Origin: a virus
Direction: 5' to 3' (one strand)
DNA length: 64,000 bases
Virus record (IMG/VR): IMGVR_UViG_3300028800_000001
Location: 124,001 to 188,000 of that record
In this document: positions 41,999 to 50,916 of the stretch, piece after piece
Layout: each line of letters starts with the position of its first letter
Position numbering within the stretch: position 1 is the first letter of the stretch
Notes under the pieces: generated by a model
What the model saw: only the letters and a program-made list of their open reading frames with translations
Databases searched by the model: none
What the model was told of the DNA's origin: nothing
Position numbers and translations under genes: made by a program

Positions 41999-44900
41999 CT
42001 ATTCAAGAATACGCTCGCTTTGGCGCAAAGAAAGGACAGAATGCTCTGGCGCAAGCGTCAAAATATGTTGCCCACTACTTGTCGTGAGCGCACGTTTATT
42101 GGAAGTTGTTGGAATGATAAAACTACTAAAACTGGCCTGTCGGTCTGTTGCGTGCAAGATATCGATGCTTGCGAGATACACCGTGATGGTGGTCGTTGCC
42201 CGATCAAAATGCACCTCTGTGATGAGCAGATGCTCCTGCATCACAAAGAGCACCACCAACGCAAGCGACTCTTGTATTTGAAGTGGCTCTTGTATGAGTA
42301 CAGTGCGCGAAACCAGGAGGCCATCAGTAGTGTTCAGCGTTTCAGTGAGTGCAACTGCTTGCGTTTCAAGAACGGTTTCGCTCAGCACTGGCGTTTCCGA
42401 GATAAAAACGCTTTGCGTGATAAGACCGCGATCACTGGCACTCAAAAGGTCTACCGTGAGCGCGCTACTAACAAGCGCTATCTGGTCGGTCTGCGTCACA
42501 CTTTCAGCAATAAAGACGGTGCTTTGCTCAAGAACACTCTCTGTGATACTGAGCAACTCAATGCGCGAGAAACTGGCACTCCAGAAGGATGTAATACTCA
42601 GGGATTCAATTGGGACAAACGCTTCTTGTACAGCACAGCCATCACTGATCACGAGCGTTGACTCTGCAACAAAGATGCTTTGAGTCTCTAGCACAGTCTC
42701 AGTGAGCGGATTGCTCTCGCTTACAAAGACGCTGGTTGTATTCAGGCTGATTTCACTGACGCTGAGTACGCCTGTTTCCAGCGCGGCCCTTTGTAACGCC
42801 ATACTTTCCGCAATTGAAAGGAGCGCACTTTCAATCTCAGTTATGATCGCAAGCGGTTGGTCGGCAAGCGAGAGCACGGAAGTTTCTGCGACCGTGATCG
42901 GGTACAGTTGCGATTCAGCGACACTGAGTGCGTCTACAAAAAGCGTCGTCTCACTGGCGTATTCCTGATCGCTGAGCACCCCTGCACTCTCTGTCACCAT
43001 CACAGAACTACTCAGCAGCGTTTGTTCGCTCACCGTGAGCAATTCCACCCTACCAGGGGTTGCACTGAAGAATTCGGTGATACTGAGGGGAGCCGTTTCA
43101 GTTGCCGTCTCTTGTGTGAAGAATGCATCACTGACCGAAAGCAATTCTGCCGCGAGCGGTGTACTGGCAAAGAATGCGCTATCGCTGATAGTGACTGCGT
43201 CGCTCACCACAGAAACCTGACTTGGCGTGGAGAGGTCGCTCACACTGAGTAGCTCAATGATCGTTGGCCCAGTAGTGGTAAAATCCGTGACAAAGTAGAC
43301 ATCCAGGCTCGTGAGCGTGGGAAACAAGAACATGCTCTCGCTCACTGAGACCGGATCAATGGGTAAGAACGTTTCTACGTAGGCAATGCTCTCCACCTGT
43401 GTCAGACCATCAGCAATACTTACGCTTTGCGTGGTAAGTGGTATTTCTACCACCGAGAGCGCTTCGTTGACCGCAAGACTTGTGGTTTCACTAAAGCTCT
43501 CAACCGTACTGAGTCCATCACTAAAAAGTGTATTCTCTGTGAAGAGCAAGGCTTCCGTTTGCGCCAGATTATCAACAAAGAGCGTCTGTTTTGTAAAGAG
43601 TGGCGTATCCGCGATACTAAGCACTACGGTTTCTATAATAGTGAATGCATACAGCGCGGCATCGGTAGCAGTGAGACTTTCTATGGTGAATACGGTGTCT
43701 ACAAAGAATGGTGCTTCCGTTTGTGTCAGACTATCAGTTGGTTGTATGGCCTCTGATAAGAGTGGGGCTTCACTCACGCTGAGTGCGTCAACCGGCTGAA
43801 TAGACTCTGAAAGCAGCGGCGTCTCAGTCACGGAGAGCGCATCTATTGGCTGAATAGTTTCTGAGAAAAGAGAAGTATCAGCGCCACTCAAGCTATCCGT
43901 TTGCGCCACGGTTTGTGTGAGTAAGAAACCATCGCTTGCACTGAGTGCATCCGTTGATGCCATCACCAGCGGAATAATATCGCTTACCAGAAGACTTTCA
44001 ATCGTATTCCAGGTTGTGTTCATGAGCGCGTAGGTTGGCGCGGCCACATGAGCATGGTTGGCAATCTGGACAGGCGTCAAAATGGCTTGATAAATAGCGA
44101 CTTCGTCAATGATGCTAGAAAGATAACTCCCTGCAAAATCAAAGATACTGCCAATTTCTATGGGCGCTTTCGTGCCTGCTGTCGTCAGCGCGCCGTTCAG
44201 GTACACCAGCGTCGTTGTACCCGTTGAAGTCACTGCAACATGTTGACTCACGCCTGCGGTGCTGATCCAAAATTCCAGCGAGAAGACTGACCAGGAAGTA
44301 TAGTTGAGCGTATAGGGAAAGCTAAAGACGCCGGTTGTGCCATCAAAGAGAATTGCTGTGCCACTGTCACCAGCGATGAGCCCCGTTTGCGCAAGCGTAA
44401 AGGTTCCTGAAAGTTTGCCATGTTGATTATTATTGGTAAGATCATGGGCAACGGTGCCCGATGACTCGTTCAAACGATAATACGCCTTCGGACTATCGGC
44501 AAGAATCATCGCAGCATAACTGGCCTGCGCTTCAGAAGCGCAGAGTAAATCAGTAGCGAAAGAAGTCTCTGACAAAAGAGGGGTTTCAGTCACCGTGAGC
44601 GCTTCTGTTGGCTGAAGGGTTTCTGAGAGGAGATAGCTATCACTCACCGAAAGCGAATCAGTCGAGGCCATCGTAACTGTGGTGACCCCCGAACTGTATC
44701 CGGTCGTGAGGATCTCAAAGTTACTATCGCCAGTGCTATTGGTGGAGATACGATTTAAGCGAAAGTTGAGCGCGGCATCTCCACCGGCATTGGTGGTAAT
44801 CGTGACCCAAATATCAGCATACAGCAGATCGCCAGAGACAAAGGTGGTTGAGGCATTGGTTGTGCCCGAAAGTGCATACGTGGTAATTGTACCATTGACC

Positions 44901-46030
44901 GTCTGCCCAGCAAGAGACATATCAATGAGCTGCGTATAGACCCCGCCATTATATTTATACAAGCGAAAATGAAGCGTGCAGCCGGTTACTGACCCTATAA
45001 GCGTGCCATCGGTGTGCCCTGTATTTAAACGCAAGTTCGCGGTATAAGGACCGGCTGCAAGGGTATTACCAACGAGATTGAGAATTGCTGTCTCCAGCAT
45101 AAACCCTTTGCCAGTCGGAGAACCGATAGAACCTGACGCAGCCCAGGCAGAGGCAGTGCCTTGCGCGGTAATTTCACCAAAGGCCGTGGAGGTTCCTATA
45201 AGACTATAGAGCTGCGTCACATTGACGTTATCAGTGCCATGCGTGATGCTCATCTGACTCGTCGTGCCGAGCGTGGAACCTGCGGTATTGGTAAAATAGA
45301 GCGGCAACGCAGTGAGCGCTTTATACGTAATCGAGTCGCTGGCAGAAAGACCATCGCTCGAAGCCATCAGGCTTGCAATACCTATATTGTAGTGAAGAGC
45401 GACTTGCGTCGAGGATAAAACGGTGGAATACCATGCGACTTCATCAATCGTCCCGTTCCAAAAATCAGAGCCCGTAGTATCCGTTCCGATATCAGCAAGA
45501 CTGGCTGTAATACTATACGCATAGGCAGCAGACCCCGCAGAGACGCCATTCACATAGAAGATGGCGGTTGTCCCATTATAAGTCCCTACCAGATGATAAA
45601 GCGTACTCGTGGTAACGGTTGCGGAGCTGACATTGTTAGCGACCCAACTGGAGAGGGTAAACTTACCGGTTGATTGATTGTAGCCAATAGACGCCTGATT
45701 TGCGCCACTATTGGTCCCGAACATCATCACTGTTGGAAAGCCGCTGCTAGGAAGCACTGAGGGTGTTTTCACCCAGGCTTCCATCGTCCAAGAAGAAGCG
45801 CCAGTCGGCAGACTCGTGGTAGGGATCGCAACTTTACTACTTGACCCGTTAAAGAGCACTGAGGGATCAGTATCCCCTTTAATGAGTGCGGTCTGATTGA
45901 GCGTCACGCTGGTATACGTTCCGTTTTGTGCCTGACTGCCAAGATCAGTTGCGACTGTACCGGAAGTTTCTCCTAAACGATAATAGCGAATAGGAGAATC
46001 AGCAAGAACGGTGCTCGAATACAGACTCAC
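41999..46030 (-). CDS. Giant tail fibre with two LamG domains and many LSVSE repeats
   Basis: 1343 residues from GTG 46030 (AGGGG upstream). Residues about 5-215 are a LamG/concanavalin-like domain (YSSTVLADSPIRYYRLGETSG, TMEAWVKTP). A second LamG copy lies at about 500-690 (AMILADSPKAYYRLNESSG). A beta-rich stalk follows. From about 700 to 1280 a repeat of roughly 14-20 residues (DALSVTETPLLSETIQP-type) recurs about 35 times, probably forming a long fibrous shaft. Two LamG domains and a repeat shaft suggest glycan binding plus reach. Opposite-strand open frames here are shadows of the repeat. Confidence 0.85.
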   Translation of the reverse strand: MSLYSSTVLADSPIRYYRLGETSGTVATDLGSQAQNGTYTSVTLNQTALIKGDTDPSVLFNGSSSKVAIPTTSLPTGASSWTMEAWVKTPSVLPSSGFPTVMMFGTNSGANQASIGYNQSTGKFTLSSWVANNVSSATVTTSTLYHLVGTYNGTTAIFYVNGVSAGSAAYAYSITASLADIGTDTTGSDFWNGTIDEVAWYSTVLSSTQVALHYNIGIASLMASSDGLSASDSITYKALTALPLYFTNTAGSTLGTTSQMSITHGTDNVNVTQLYSLIGTSTAFGEITAQGTASAWAASGSIGSPTGKGFMLETAILNLVGNTLAAGPYTANLRLNTGHTDGTLIGSVTGCTLHFRLYKYNGGVYTQLIDMSLAGQTVNGTITTYALSGTTNASTTFVSGDLLYADIWVTITTNAGGDAALNFRLNRISTNSTGDSNFEILTTGYSSGVTTVTMASTDSLSVSDSYLLSETLQPTEALTVTETPLLSETSFATDLLCASEAQASYAAMILADSPKAYYRLNESSGTVAHDLTNNNQHGKLSGTFTLAQTGLIAGDSGTAILFDGTTGVFSFPYTLNYTSWSVFSLEFWISTAGVSQHVAVTSTGTTTLVYLNGALTTAGTKAPIEIGSIFDFAGSYLSSIIDEVAIYQAILTPVQIANHAHVAAPTYALMNTTWNTIESLLVSDIIPLVMASTDALSASDGFLLTQTVAQTDSLSGADTSLFSETIQPIDALSVTETPLLSESIQPVDALSVSEAPLLSEAIQPTDSLTQTEAPFFVDTVFTIESLTATDAALYAFTIIETVVLSIADTPLFTKQTLFVDNLAQTEALLFTENTLFSDGLSTVESFSETTSLAVNEALSVVEIPLTTQSVSIADGLTQVESIAYVETFLPIDPVSVSESMFLFPTLTSLDVYFVTDFTTTGPTIIELLSVSDLSTPSQVSVVSDAVTISDSAFFASTPLAAELLSVSDAFFTQETATETAPLSITEFFSATPGRVELLTVSEQTLLSSSVMVTESAGVLSDQEYASETTLFVDALSVAESQLYPITVAETSVLSLADQPLAIITEIESALLSIAESMALQRAALETGVLSVSEISLNTTSVFVSESNPLTETVLETQSIFVAESTLVISDGCAVQEAFVPIESLSITSFWSASFSRIELLSITESVLEQSTVFIAESVTQTDQIALVSSALTVDLLSASDRGLITQSVFISETPVLSETVLETQAVALTETLNTTDGLLVSRTVLIQEPLQIQESLALVVLFVMQEHLLITEVHFDRATTTITVYLASIDILHATDRQASFSSFIIPTTSNKRALTTSSGQHILTLAPEHSVLSLRQSERILE

Positions 46031-46042
46031 GTAGTACCCCTT

Positions 46043-47476
46043 CTAATCGGCAAGCCAAATATAGGTAGGCGCGGCACCTGAATAAGTAATGACAAAAGAT
46101 TGGCGCGCTGGCACACGATACGGTACGCCTGCCGTGGGCACACTGCCGACGTTTGTACCACCGATAGTAAATGCCGTCATCGTATTAATGGCCGTGAAGA
46201 TAATTTGAATATCATTCTGGCTACTGTTTCCCGTAAAAGGTGAGGCACCAATAGCAGTCGGTGTGATAGATCCGCGAGGATTATATCCAATGCAACTCCT
46301 CACAATTTGTGGTGTACCTGCAAACGTAGTGCTTGGCGTGTTACCGGTTCCTGCGAAATGACAGCCAAAGAAATATCCTCTGTGATTGGTATCATTGATC
46401 GCGTTCGTGACGAGTCCTGCACCAGAGCCAACAGGGCTTTGAAAGATGCACCCTTCAAAATAACTGTTTCCTGCGCTTTGGCTATCGTTCACTTCGTACG
46501 CAGTCGTATTGCTCTGATTGTTGGTGGCCCAGTTGCAGTCTTTAAACGTAATTGGCCCACCTGTACCTGAAATATTCACACCATCAGCATTCGAGTGTTT
46601 AAAGAGCATACTAGTGAATTTAATATTATTCGCAGCCGTAATCTGTACGGCCTGATTGCCGTTTTGTGCCACACCACCAATAAAGGTGATATTGTTGGGA
46701 TCAGCGCTTCCGGTTTCAACCAGAATTGTTGGACTCACGGTTCCGGTCGTGATCATACCTACGTCAATATTTATTATGGTGTTGCTAGCTCCACCCTTAA
46801 TATGAATAGCGGAACCGGATACAGAGCCACCGGCAACGGCCCCTCCAACATTGGTCAACTGACAGTCGTTAATATCCTCCAAGAAAAAACCATCACCATT
46901 GTCAATGACTTCCAAGAGAATATCAGAGAGCAGATTTTGCCCAACAAAGTTTGAGCCAGTCACCCCCTTAATATGAATGCCTTGTGCGCAGTGATTGATG
47001 TGGATCGCGTGCATGATAGCTGCCACATTGTTGACGCCTGCGGTGCCAATGCTCTCTATGGCCCAGCCATTCATATAATAGATCTGCAAGCCAGAAAGAT
47101 ATGCGATGCGTGCGCCGGTTATTTCAATACCATTAGCGGCTGGATTGCCAGAGGAGGTAGAATTGGCATACTTAATATAAAGATCACGCACCCCACAACC
47201 ATCAGCCGTAATGCCGATAATTTGCGCACCGCTAAAACCGGCTGTCGGTCGCAGAATGGTTCCTGGCCCTGCACCAACTATATGCGTATTTGCGGTAGAG
47301 AGCGAAAGTGGCGAAGATATTTGATACGTACCAACAGGGAGAAGAACAGTGCCACCCGCAGAGGCAGCAGTAATCGCGGCTGCAATGGCCGTCGTATCAT
47401 CGGTCACACCATCGCCAGCCGCGCCGTATTGTTTCGCATTGTAATAAATGGGAGGGACAAGCGCTGTAAAAGCCAT
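46043..47476 (-). CDS. Tailspike with pectate-lyase-like beta-helix
   Basis: 477 residues from ATG 47476 (GAGGATGTGT upstream; ATG 47482 is too close to it). After IYYNAKQYGAAGDGVTDDT (typical pectate_lyase_3 start with the GAxGDGxTDDT motif) the chain shows repeated parallel beta-helix rungs (GGTVLLPVGTYQ, GIEITGARIAYL, GFFLEDINDC, YFEGCIFQSP). It probably binds or degrades host polysaccharide. It is upstream of the giant fibre in the same direction. Confidence 0.88.
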   Translation of the reverse strand: MAFTALVPPIYYNAKQYGAAGDGVTDDTTAIAAAITAASAGGTVLLPVGTYQISSPLSLSTANTHIVGAGPGTILRPTAGFSGAQIIGITADGCGVRDLYIKYANSTSSGNPAANGIEITGARIAYLSGLQIYYMNGWAIESIGTAGVNNVAAIMHAIHINHCAQGIHIKGVTGSNFVGQNLLSDILLEVIDNGDGFFLEDINDCQLTNVGGAVAGGSVSGSAIHIKGGASNTIINIDVGMITTGTVSPTILVETGSADPNNITFIGGVAQNGNQAVQITAANNIKFTSMLFKHSNADGVNISGTGGPITFKDCNWATNNQSNTTAYEVNDSQSAGNSYFEGCIFQSPVGSGAGLVTNAINDTNHRGYFFGCHFAGTGNTPSTTFAGTPQIVRSCIGYNPRGSITPTAIGASPFTGNSSQNDIQIIFTAINTMTAFTIGGTNVGSVPTAGVPYRVPARQSFVITYSGAAPTYIWLAD

Positions 47477-47548
47477 ACACATCCTCGCAAAAAGCTAGAA
47501 AACTTCTAAGAATTTGAGAGGAATGTATATTTTTGTAAAAAAAAGAAA

Positions 47549-47740
47549 TTAGCTCAGGGCAACCTGCCCTTTATAGTCGGCAAGCGCCTCAACGTTCGAA
47601 AGATCAGTCGGATCAGGATCTTCCCACTCCCACACCGTAAAATCAGTGCGCGCACCAACAAGATTGGTTCCGATCAGTGCGCCGATTTCTTGAATAGTCG
47701 TCTCATCAATAGCTGCGGTCACAACGGTAATGCGTGTCAT
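47549..47740 (-). CDS. Small paralogue pair member A (63 aa)
   Basis: 63 residues: MTRITVVTAAIDETTIQEIG..., ending in VWEWEDPDPTDLSNVEALADY. It shares the C-terminal half with the next gene (W-W-xPDPTDLSxxExxAxY). AGGAGGTATAGCA precedes ATG 47740. The motif is a small strand/turn domain of unknown role, probably associated with the fibres. Confidence 0.7.
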   Translation of the reverse strand: MTRITVVTAAIDETTIQEIGALIGTNLVGARTDFTVWEWEDPDPTDLSNVEALADYKGQVALS

Positions 47741-47751
47741 TGCTATACCTC

Positions 47752-47940
47752 CTAACTAATTTCAACAGTGCCAATATAGGCAGCGTTGCCTTCAATCGTA
47801 GAAAGATCGGTCGGATCAGGGTTTGTCCAACTCCAGATATAAAAATCAGAGCCCGATCCAATCATTTCAACGCCATCAAAGTTATTCAGGTCGCCACGAA
47901 TAGTCTGATCTTTTTCAGTCAGCACAACGTATTTGCTCAT
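47752..47940 (-). CDS. Small paralogue pair member B (62 aa)
   Basis: 62 residues: MSKYVVLTEKDQTIRGDLNN..., with IWSWTNPDPTDLSTIEGNAAY. AAGGAG precedes ATG 47940. It shares the SWxxPDPTDLSxxE block with its neighbour, indicating a tandem duplication. Unknown function. Confidence 0.7.
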   Translation of the reverse strand: MSKYVVLTEKDQTIRGDLNNFDGVEMIGSGSDFYIWSWTNPDPTDLSTIEGNAAYIGTVEIS

Positions 47941-47996
47941 AAAGACTCCTTGTAAAAAATGGGGGTTTGAGAGGATTTTTCACATGAAGATTTGCA

Positions 47997-48025
47997 TTGT
48001 CTTGAGGTATTGTTCGTAGTATACT
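47997..48025 (+). promoter_or_regulatory. Promoter with palindromic -10 (TTGTCT-17-TATACT)
   Basis: TTGTCT (47997-48002), 17-base spacer and TATACT (48020-48025), the latter inside the 12-bp palindrome GTAGTATACTAC (48016-48027). It drives the GIY-YIG endonuclease gene 80 bases downstream. The palindrome overlapping -10 suggests repression by a dimeric regulator. Confidence 0.75.
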
Positions 48026-48104
48026 ACGCATATATAGGGTTGTCCAGCAGGCGCAAGAACACCTCTGGACGCGACATTATTAAATCTTATGGAGGATCAA
48101 TAAC

Positions 48105-49424
48105 GTGAGTACAAGTATAGCACAAAAGCGCATTATGCGCACAGAACCAATCTTTTATGTCTACTTTTTCTATCGAGGAGAAAGCACTGTGCCTTTTTAT
48201 ATTGGGAAAGGATGTAAAAAGAGAATAGACGGCCACGAATACTGCGCTCGAAAGCACGCTACGTGCAAACATCTTACCTGCCGCATTATTCGTAAAGAAT
48301 GGCGCGAGGGAAGAAATATCACCAAAGTCAAAATAGCTGATGGCATCACAGAACAGGCCGCGTTTAGTCTAGAGAAGTTGTTCATCGATCTTGGAGCCGT
48401 GTACAAATGGCCCCTGGTCAATAAAACATTTGGTGGCGAAGGTGTAAGTGGATATATTCGAGATAAAGAATGGAGAGCAAGAAGGAGTAAACTTGCAAAA
48501 GAACTTGTTAAGCAAGGTAAATTTGAACATCTCAAAACTGTTAATGCCGGTCGCATTCATACGCAAGAAGAGCGAAGAAAGCGCAGCGAGAGTATCAAAA
48601 GAGCGACTTCTACGCCAGAGGCTCACGCACTTAAAATTCTTCGATCAAAGGAAATGTGGAAATCAGAAACATATCGAGAGAACCATAGAAGAGCCATGCA
48701 TACGCCAGAGGCTCACGAAAAACTTGCCTATTGGAAGGGAAAAGAATCTGCCCAGGCAAAAACGTACCCTGGCTTTATTGCTCCTGATGGAACGATCTAT
48801 CAAGATGTAAAAAATCTTACGCGTTTCGCAAAAGAACATGGTTTGCTCGTCTCAGCGCTCTGTTGCGTCGCACAAGGAAAAGTTGCAAGTCACAAAGGCT
48901 GGAAGCGCTATCCACCTCTCCCAGAAAAAGAGGCACGTTACCAGTTTACAGACCCAGAAGGAAAAATTCATAGAGTTGTCAATCTAAGCGCATTTTGTCG
49001 AGAACATAATCTTGATGCCAAAGCAATGTCAGATGTCGCTTTTGAGAGAAGAAGTATACACGACGGTTGGCAAAAATACCCGCCACAAGTTCTCAAACAA
49101 TATCAATGCGCTGGCTTTCGATCTCCCGATGGCACCGAATACAGAGACATTTCAAAACTGAAAGATTTTTGCATCGAGCATAGTCTTGATTACTCTGGAA
49201 TGGCAAAAGTGAACACCGGTAAAAAGCGAACGCATAGCGGTTGGTCAAGTTTGGCCCAGGAAGCCCCAAAACCAAAATACAATTTCATCGATCCAAACGG
49301 TATCACTTACAATACGAATAATCTAACGCAATTCTGTAGAGAACATGGACTCGACCAAGCCTCTATGAGTTCTGTCCATAGTGGCGCGTACAGACAATAT
49401 AAAGGTTGGAAGAAAAGTACATAA
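48105..49424 (+). CDS. GIY-YIG homing endonuclease with NUMOD repeats
   Basis: 439 residues from GTG 48105 (GGAGG about 9 bases upstream; ATG 48135 is possible). Residues about 10-110 carry a GIY-YIG nuclease: FYVYFFYRGESTVPFYIGKGCKKR and VNKTFGGEGVSGYI. A NUMOD3-like basic region follows (RRSKLAKELV, SESIKRATSTPEAH). The last ~190 residues form four copies of a DNA-binding module (xFxDPxGxxYxDxxxLxxFxxEHGLxxxxM). This gene is on the opposite strand to the fibre genes. It is a mobile DNA-cleaving element, not a phage structural protein. Confidence 0.9.
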   Translation: MSTSIAQKRIMRTEPIFYVYFFYRGESTVPFYIGKGCKKRIDGHEYCARKHATCKHLTCRIIRKEWREGRNITKVKIADGITEQAAFSLEKLFIDLGAVYKWPLVNKTFGGEGVSGYIRDKEWRARRSKLAKELVKQGKFEHLKTVNAGRIHTQEERRKRSESIKRATSTPEAHALKILRSKEMWKSETYRENHRRAMHTPEAHEKLAYWKGKESAQAKTYPGFIAPDGTIYQDVKNLTRFAKEHGLLVSALCCVAQGKVASHKGWKRYPPLPEKEARYQFTDPEGKIHRVVNLSAFCREHNLDAKAMSDVAFERRSIHDGWQKYPPQVLKQYQCAGFRSPDGTEYRDISKLKDFCIEHSLDYSGMAKVNTGKKRTHSGWSSLAQEAPKPKYNFIDPNGITYNTNNLTQFCREHGLDQASMSSVHSGAYRQYKGWKKST

Positions 49425-49469
49425 ACTGCATATAAGAGCTAACGCAGTGTTAGCTCTTATATTATTTAT

Positions 49470-50321
49470 CTAGATGCGTATAGTGATTTGTGCTGTCAGG
49501 TTACTTACGTTTGAAACGGTCATGGGCTGGTTCACGGCATGATCAATGTAATTACCCACAAAGATGCCAGTAGTAGTATTTGCTGCACCAGAGGCAACAT
49601 TAACTAACCAACAACTTGTATAGTTTCCATTGGTGGTCGATCCGCCATTGGTTGAGTTTTTAAATACAAATGAGACTACAACACTTCTATTTCCAGCGCC
49701 GGTTGTATTGGCATAGGTAAAGCCACCACCGGTAATGACGCCGCTATACTGTGAGAGTGGACTGGTCGCATTTGCCGTCAAGTTACCGTTGGTCGGATTA
49801 TCAGTAATCGTGGGCTGCGGCACCACTGCGGAACCAATGGCATAGGCCGCGTTTGCGGTAAAGCTGGTGACTGTCAGCGACGTTGCGCCTTGTGAGGCAG
49901 GCGAAGAAAGAACAACGTTTTGTATTTGTCCCGTTCCAAAGCCAAGTTGTACCGTCGTGCCTGAAGGAATAGCGGCTGGAATGGCCGCAACCGAAAGACT
50001 GGTGACGCCGGTCTGCCCATTCGTCAGTGCAGTAGTCAACGTGGTCGAGCCATCATTGTTGGTAATAAGAATATCATTCCAGGGGCTCGCATTACTGGCG
50101 TTGGCAATAGCCGATCCGAGGATATTAACAGCCCCATTGTCGGTGACGATTTTTGGTGTCCAGAGCTCTTTTTGTACTTCGCCTGTTTTGGCATCACTCT
50201 GACAGATTCGCCAAATTCCAGCAAGCTTTCCTTCTGGATACATGGCGCAAAATTCTTCGTAGCTTTGTGGTTTCACGGAAGACCGGTGATACGGGGCATA
50301 GTCAACGAGTAGCTCGCGCAT
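49470..50321 (-). CDS. Probable phage tail/structural protein (283 aa)
   Basis: 283 residues. The N-terminal ~60 residues are hydrophilic with CAMYPEGKLAGIWRICQ; the rest is Ala/Thr/Gly-rich and beta-like (GSTTLTTALTNGQTGVTSLSVAAIP, TSFTANAAYAIGSAVVPQPT, FVGNYIDHAVNQPMTVSNVS), as in phage fibre or baseplate components. AAGGAGTGAAGA precedes ATG 50321. Upstream is a divergent promoter region at 50418-50456. No exact family is assigned. Confidence 0.65.
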   Translation of the reverse strand: MRELLVDYAPYHRSSVKPQSYEEFCAMYPEGKLAGIWRICQSDAKTGEVQKELWTPKIVTDNGAVNILGSAIANASNASPWNDILITNNDGSTTLTTALTNGQTGVTSLSVAAIPAAIPSGTTVQLGFGTGQIQNVVLSSPASQGATSLTVTSFTANAAYAIGSAVVPQPTITDNPTNGNLTANATSPLSQYSGVITGGGFTYANTTGAGNRSVVVSFVFKNSTNGGSTTNGNYTSCWLVNVASGAANTTTGIFVGNYIDHAVNQPMTVSNVSNLTAQITIRI

Positions 50322-50417
50322 TCTTCACTCCTTGTAAAAAAAAGAAACAAAATGTGGGGATTTGTCTTTTCTTTCAAGGCGTGAAAAATTAGTGTGGAGC
50401 GCGGCTCAGTAGCCTGT

Positions 50418-50446
50418 AGTATAGCATAGAAAAAGGAAGTTGTCAT
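50418..50446 (-). promoter_or_regulatory. Minus-strand promoter (ATGACA-17-TATACT)
   Basis: On the minus strand, ATGACA (50441-50446) and TATACT (50418-50423) with a 17-base spacer, about 100 bases upstream of the structural gene at 50321. It overlaps a divergent plus-strand promoter. Confidence 0.75.
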
Positions 50447-50447
50447 G

Positions 50448-50456
50448 TGTTATACT
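50448..50456 (+). promoter_or_regulatory. Extended -10 promoter (TGTTATACT) for the coiled-coil gene
   Basis: TGT-TATACT (50448-50456) is an extended -10 without a matching -35, typical of TGn promoters. It is divergent from and overlaps the promoter at 50418-50446. Confidence 0.55.
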
Positions 50457-50535
50457 AGGGCCAACCTCAAATGTTCGCACTCCAAATCCTCATTTTCCCG
50501 TGTCTACCCCGCTACTTCAAAGGAGTGCATGGACG

Positions 50536-50904
50536 GTGCAGCAGCCAATACAACAGGAGCCAGTAGCAACCCTACTGTATCGCATTGAAATCATGGAGAG
50601 AGAATTTACTCAACTGAAATCTCAACTCAGCCTCTACGAACCGGCTCGCGAGAGCGACTTAAAACTTCAACGCATCAACGATATTGTACAACGCATCGAA
50701 ATCGAAATCACCAGATGTAAAGAAAAACTAGAGACAATGAGCACCACCCTCACAACCCAGGATAACGAATCAAAAAAACGCGACAGCGAAACAAAAGAAG
50801 ATTTAAGTAAACTGCAAATCAAAGTCTTGTGGGGAATTATCTCAACGGTGATCGCTGTCCTTATCGGCATTTTGATTGGATACGCCAATCACCTACTCCA
50901 CTAG
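50536..50904 (+). CDS. Coiled-coil protein with C-terminal TM helix
   Basis: 122 residues from GTG 50536 (AGGAG about 10 bases upstream); an earlier frame start at 50440 would lie within the promoter. It forms a coiled coil (MEREFTQLKSQLSLYEPARESDLKLQRINDIVQRIEIE, described in two parts: MEREFTQLKSQLSL and LKLQRINDIVQRIEI) and ends in a single TM helix (VLWGIISTVIAVLIGILIGY). A short out-of-frame ORF (ATG 50529, 18 codons, ending TGA near the coil's ATG 50593) precedes the coil. Such tail-anchored coils occur in holin or membrane-associated phage proteins. No family is assigned. Confidence 0.6.
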   Translation: MQQPIQQEPVATLLYRIEIMEREFTQLKSQLSLYEPARESDLKLQRINDIVQRIEIEITRCKEKLETMSTTLTTQDNESKKRDSETKEDLSKLQIKVLWGIISTVIAVLIGILIGYANHLLH

Positions 50905-50916
50905 AGGTGAAACATT

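Noticed and set aside
42020-43799. Plus-strand ORFs opposite the fibre repeats
   Set aside because: They are shadows of the minus-strand repeat; their sequences are periodic and lack ribosome sites.
42230-43930. CRISPR-like repeat array
   Set aside because: The repeats are imperfect, in frame and of coding type, with no unique spacers.
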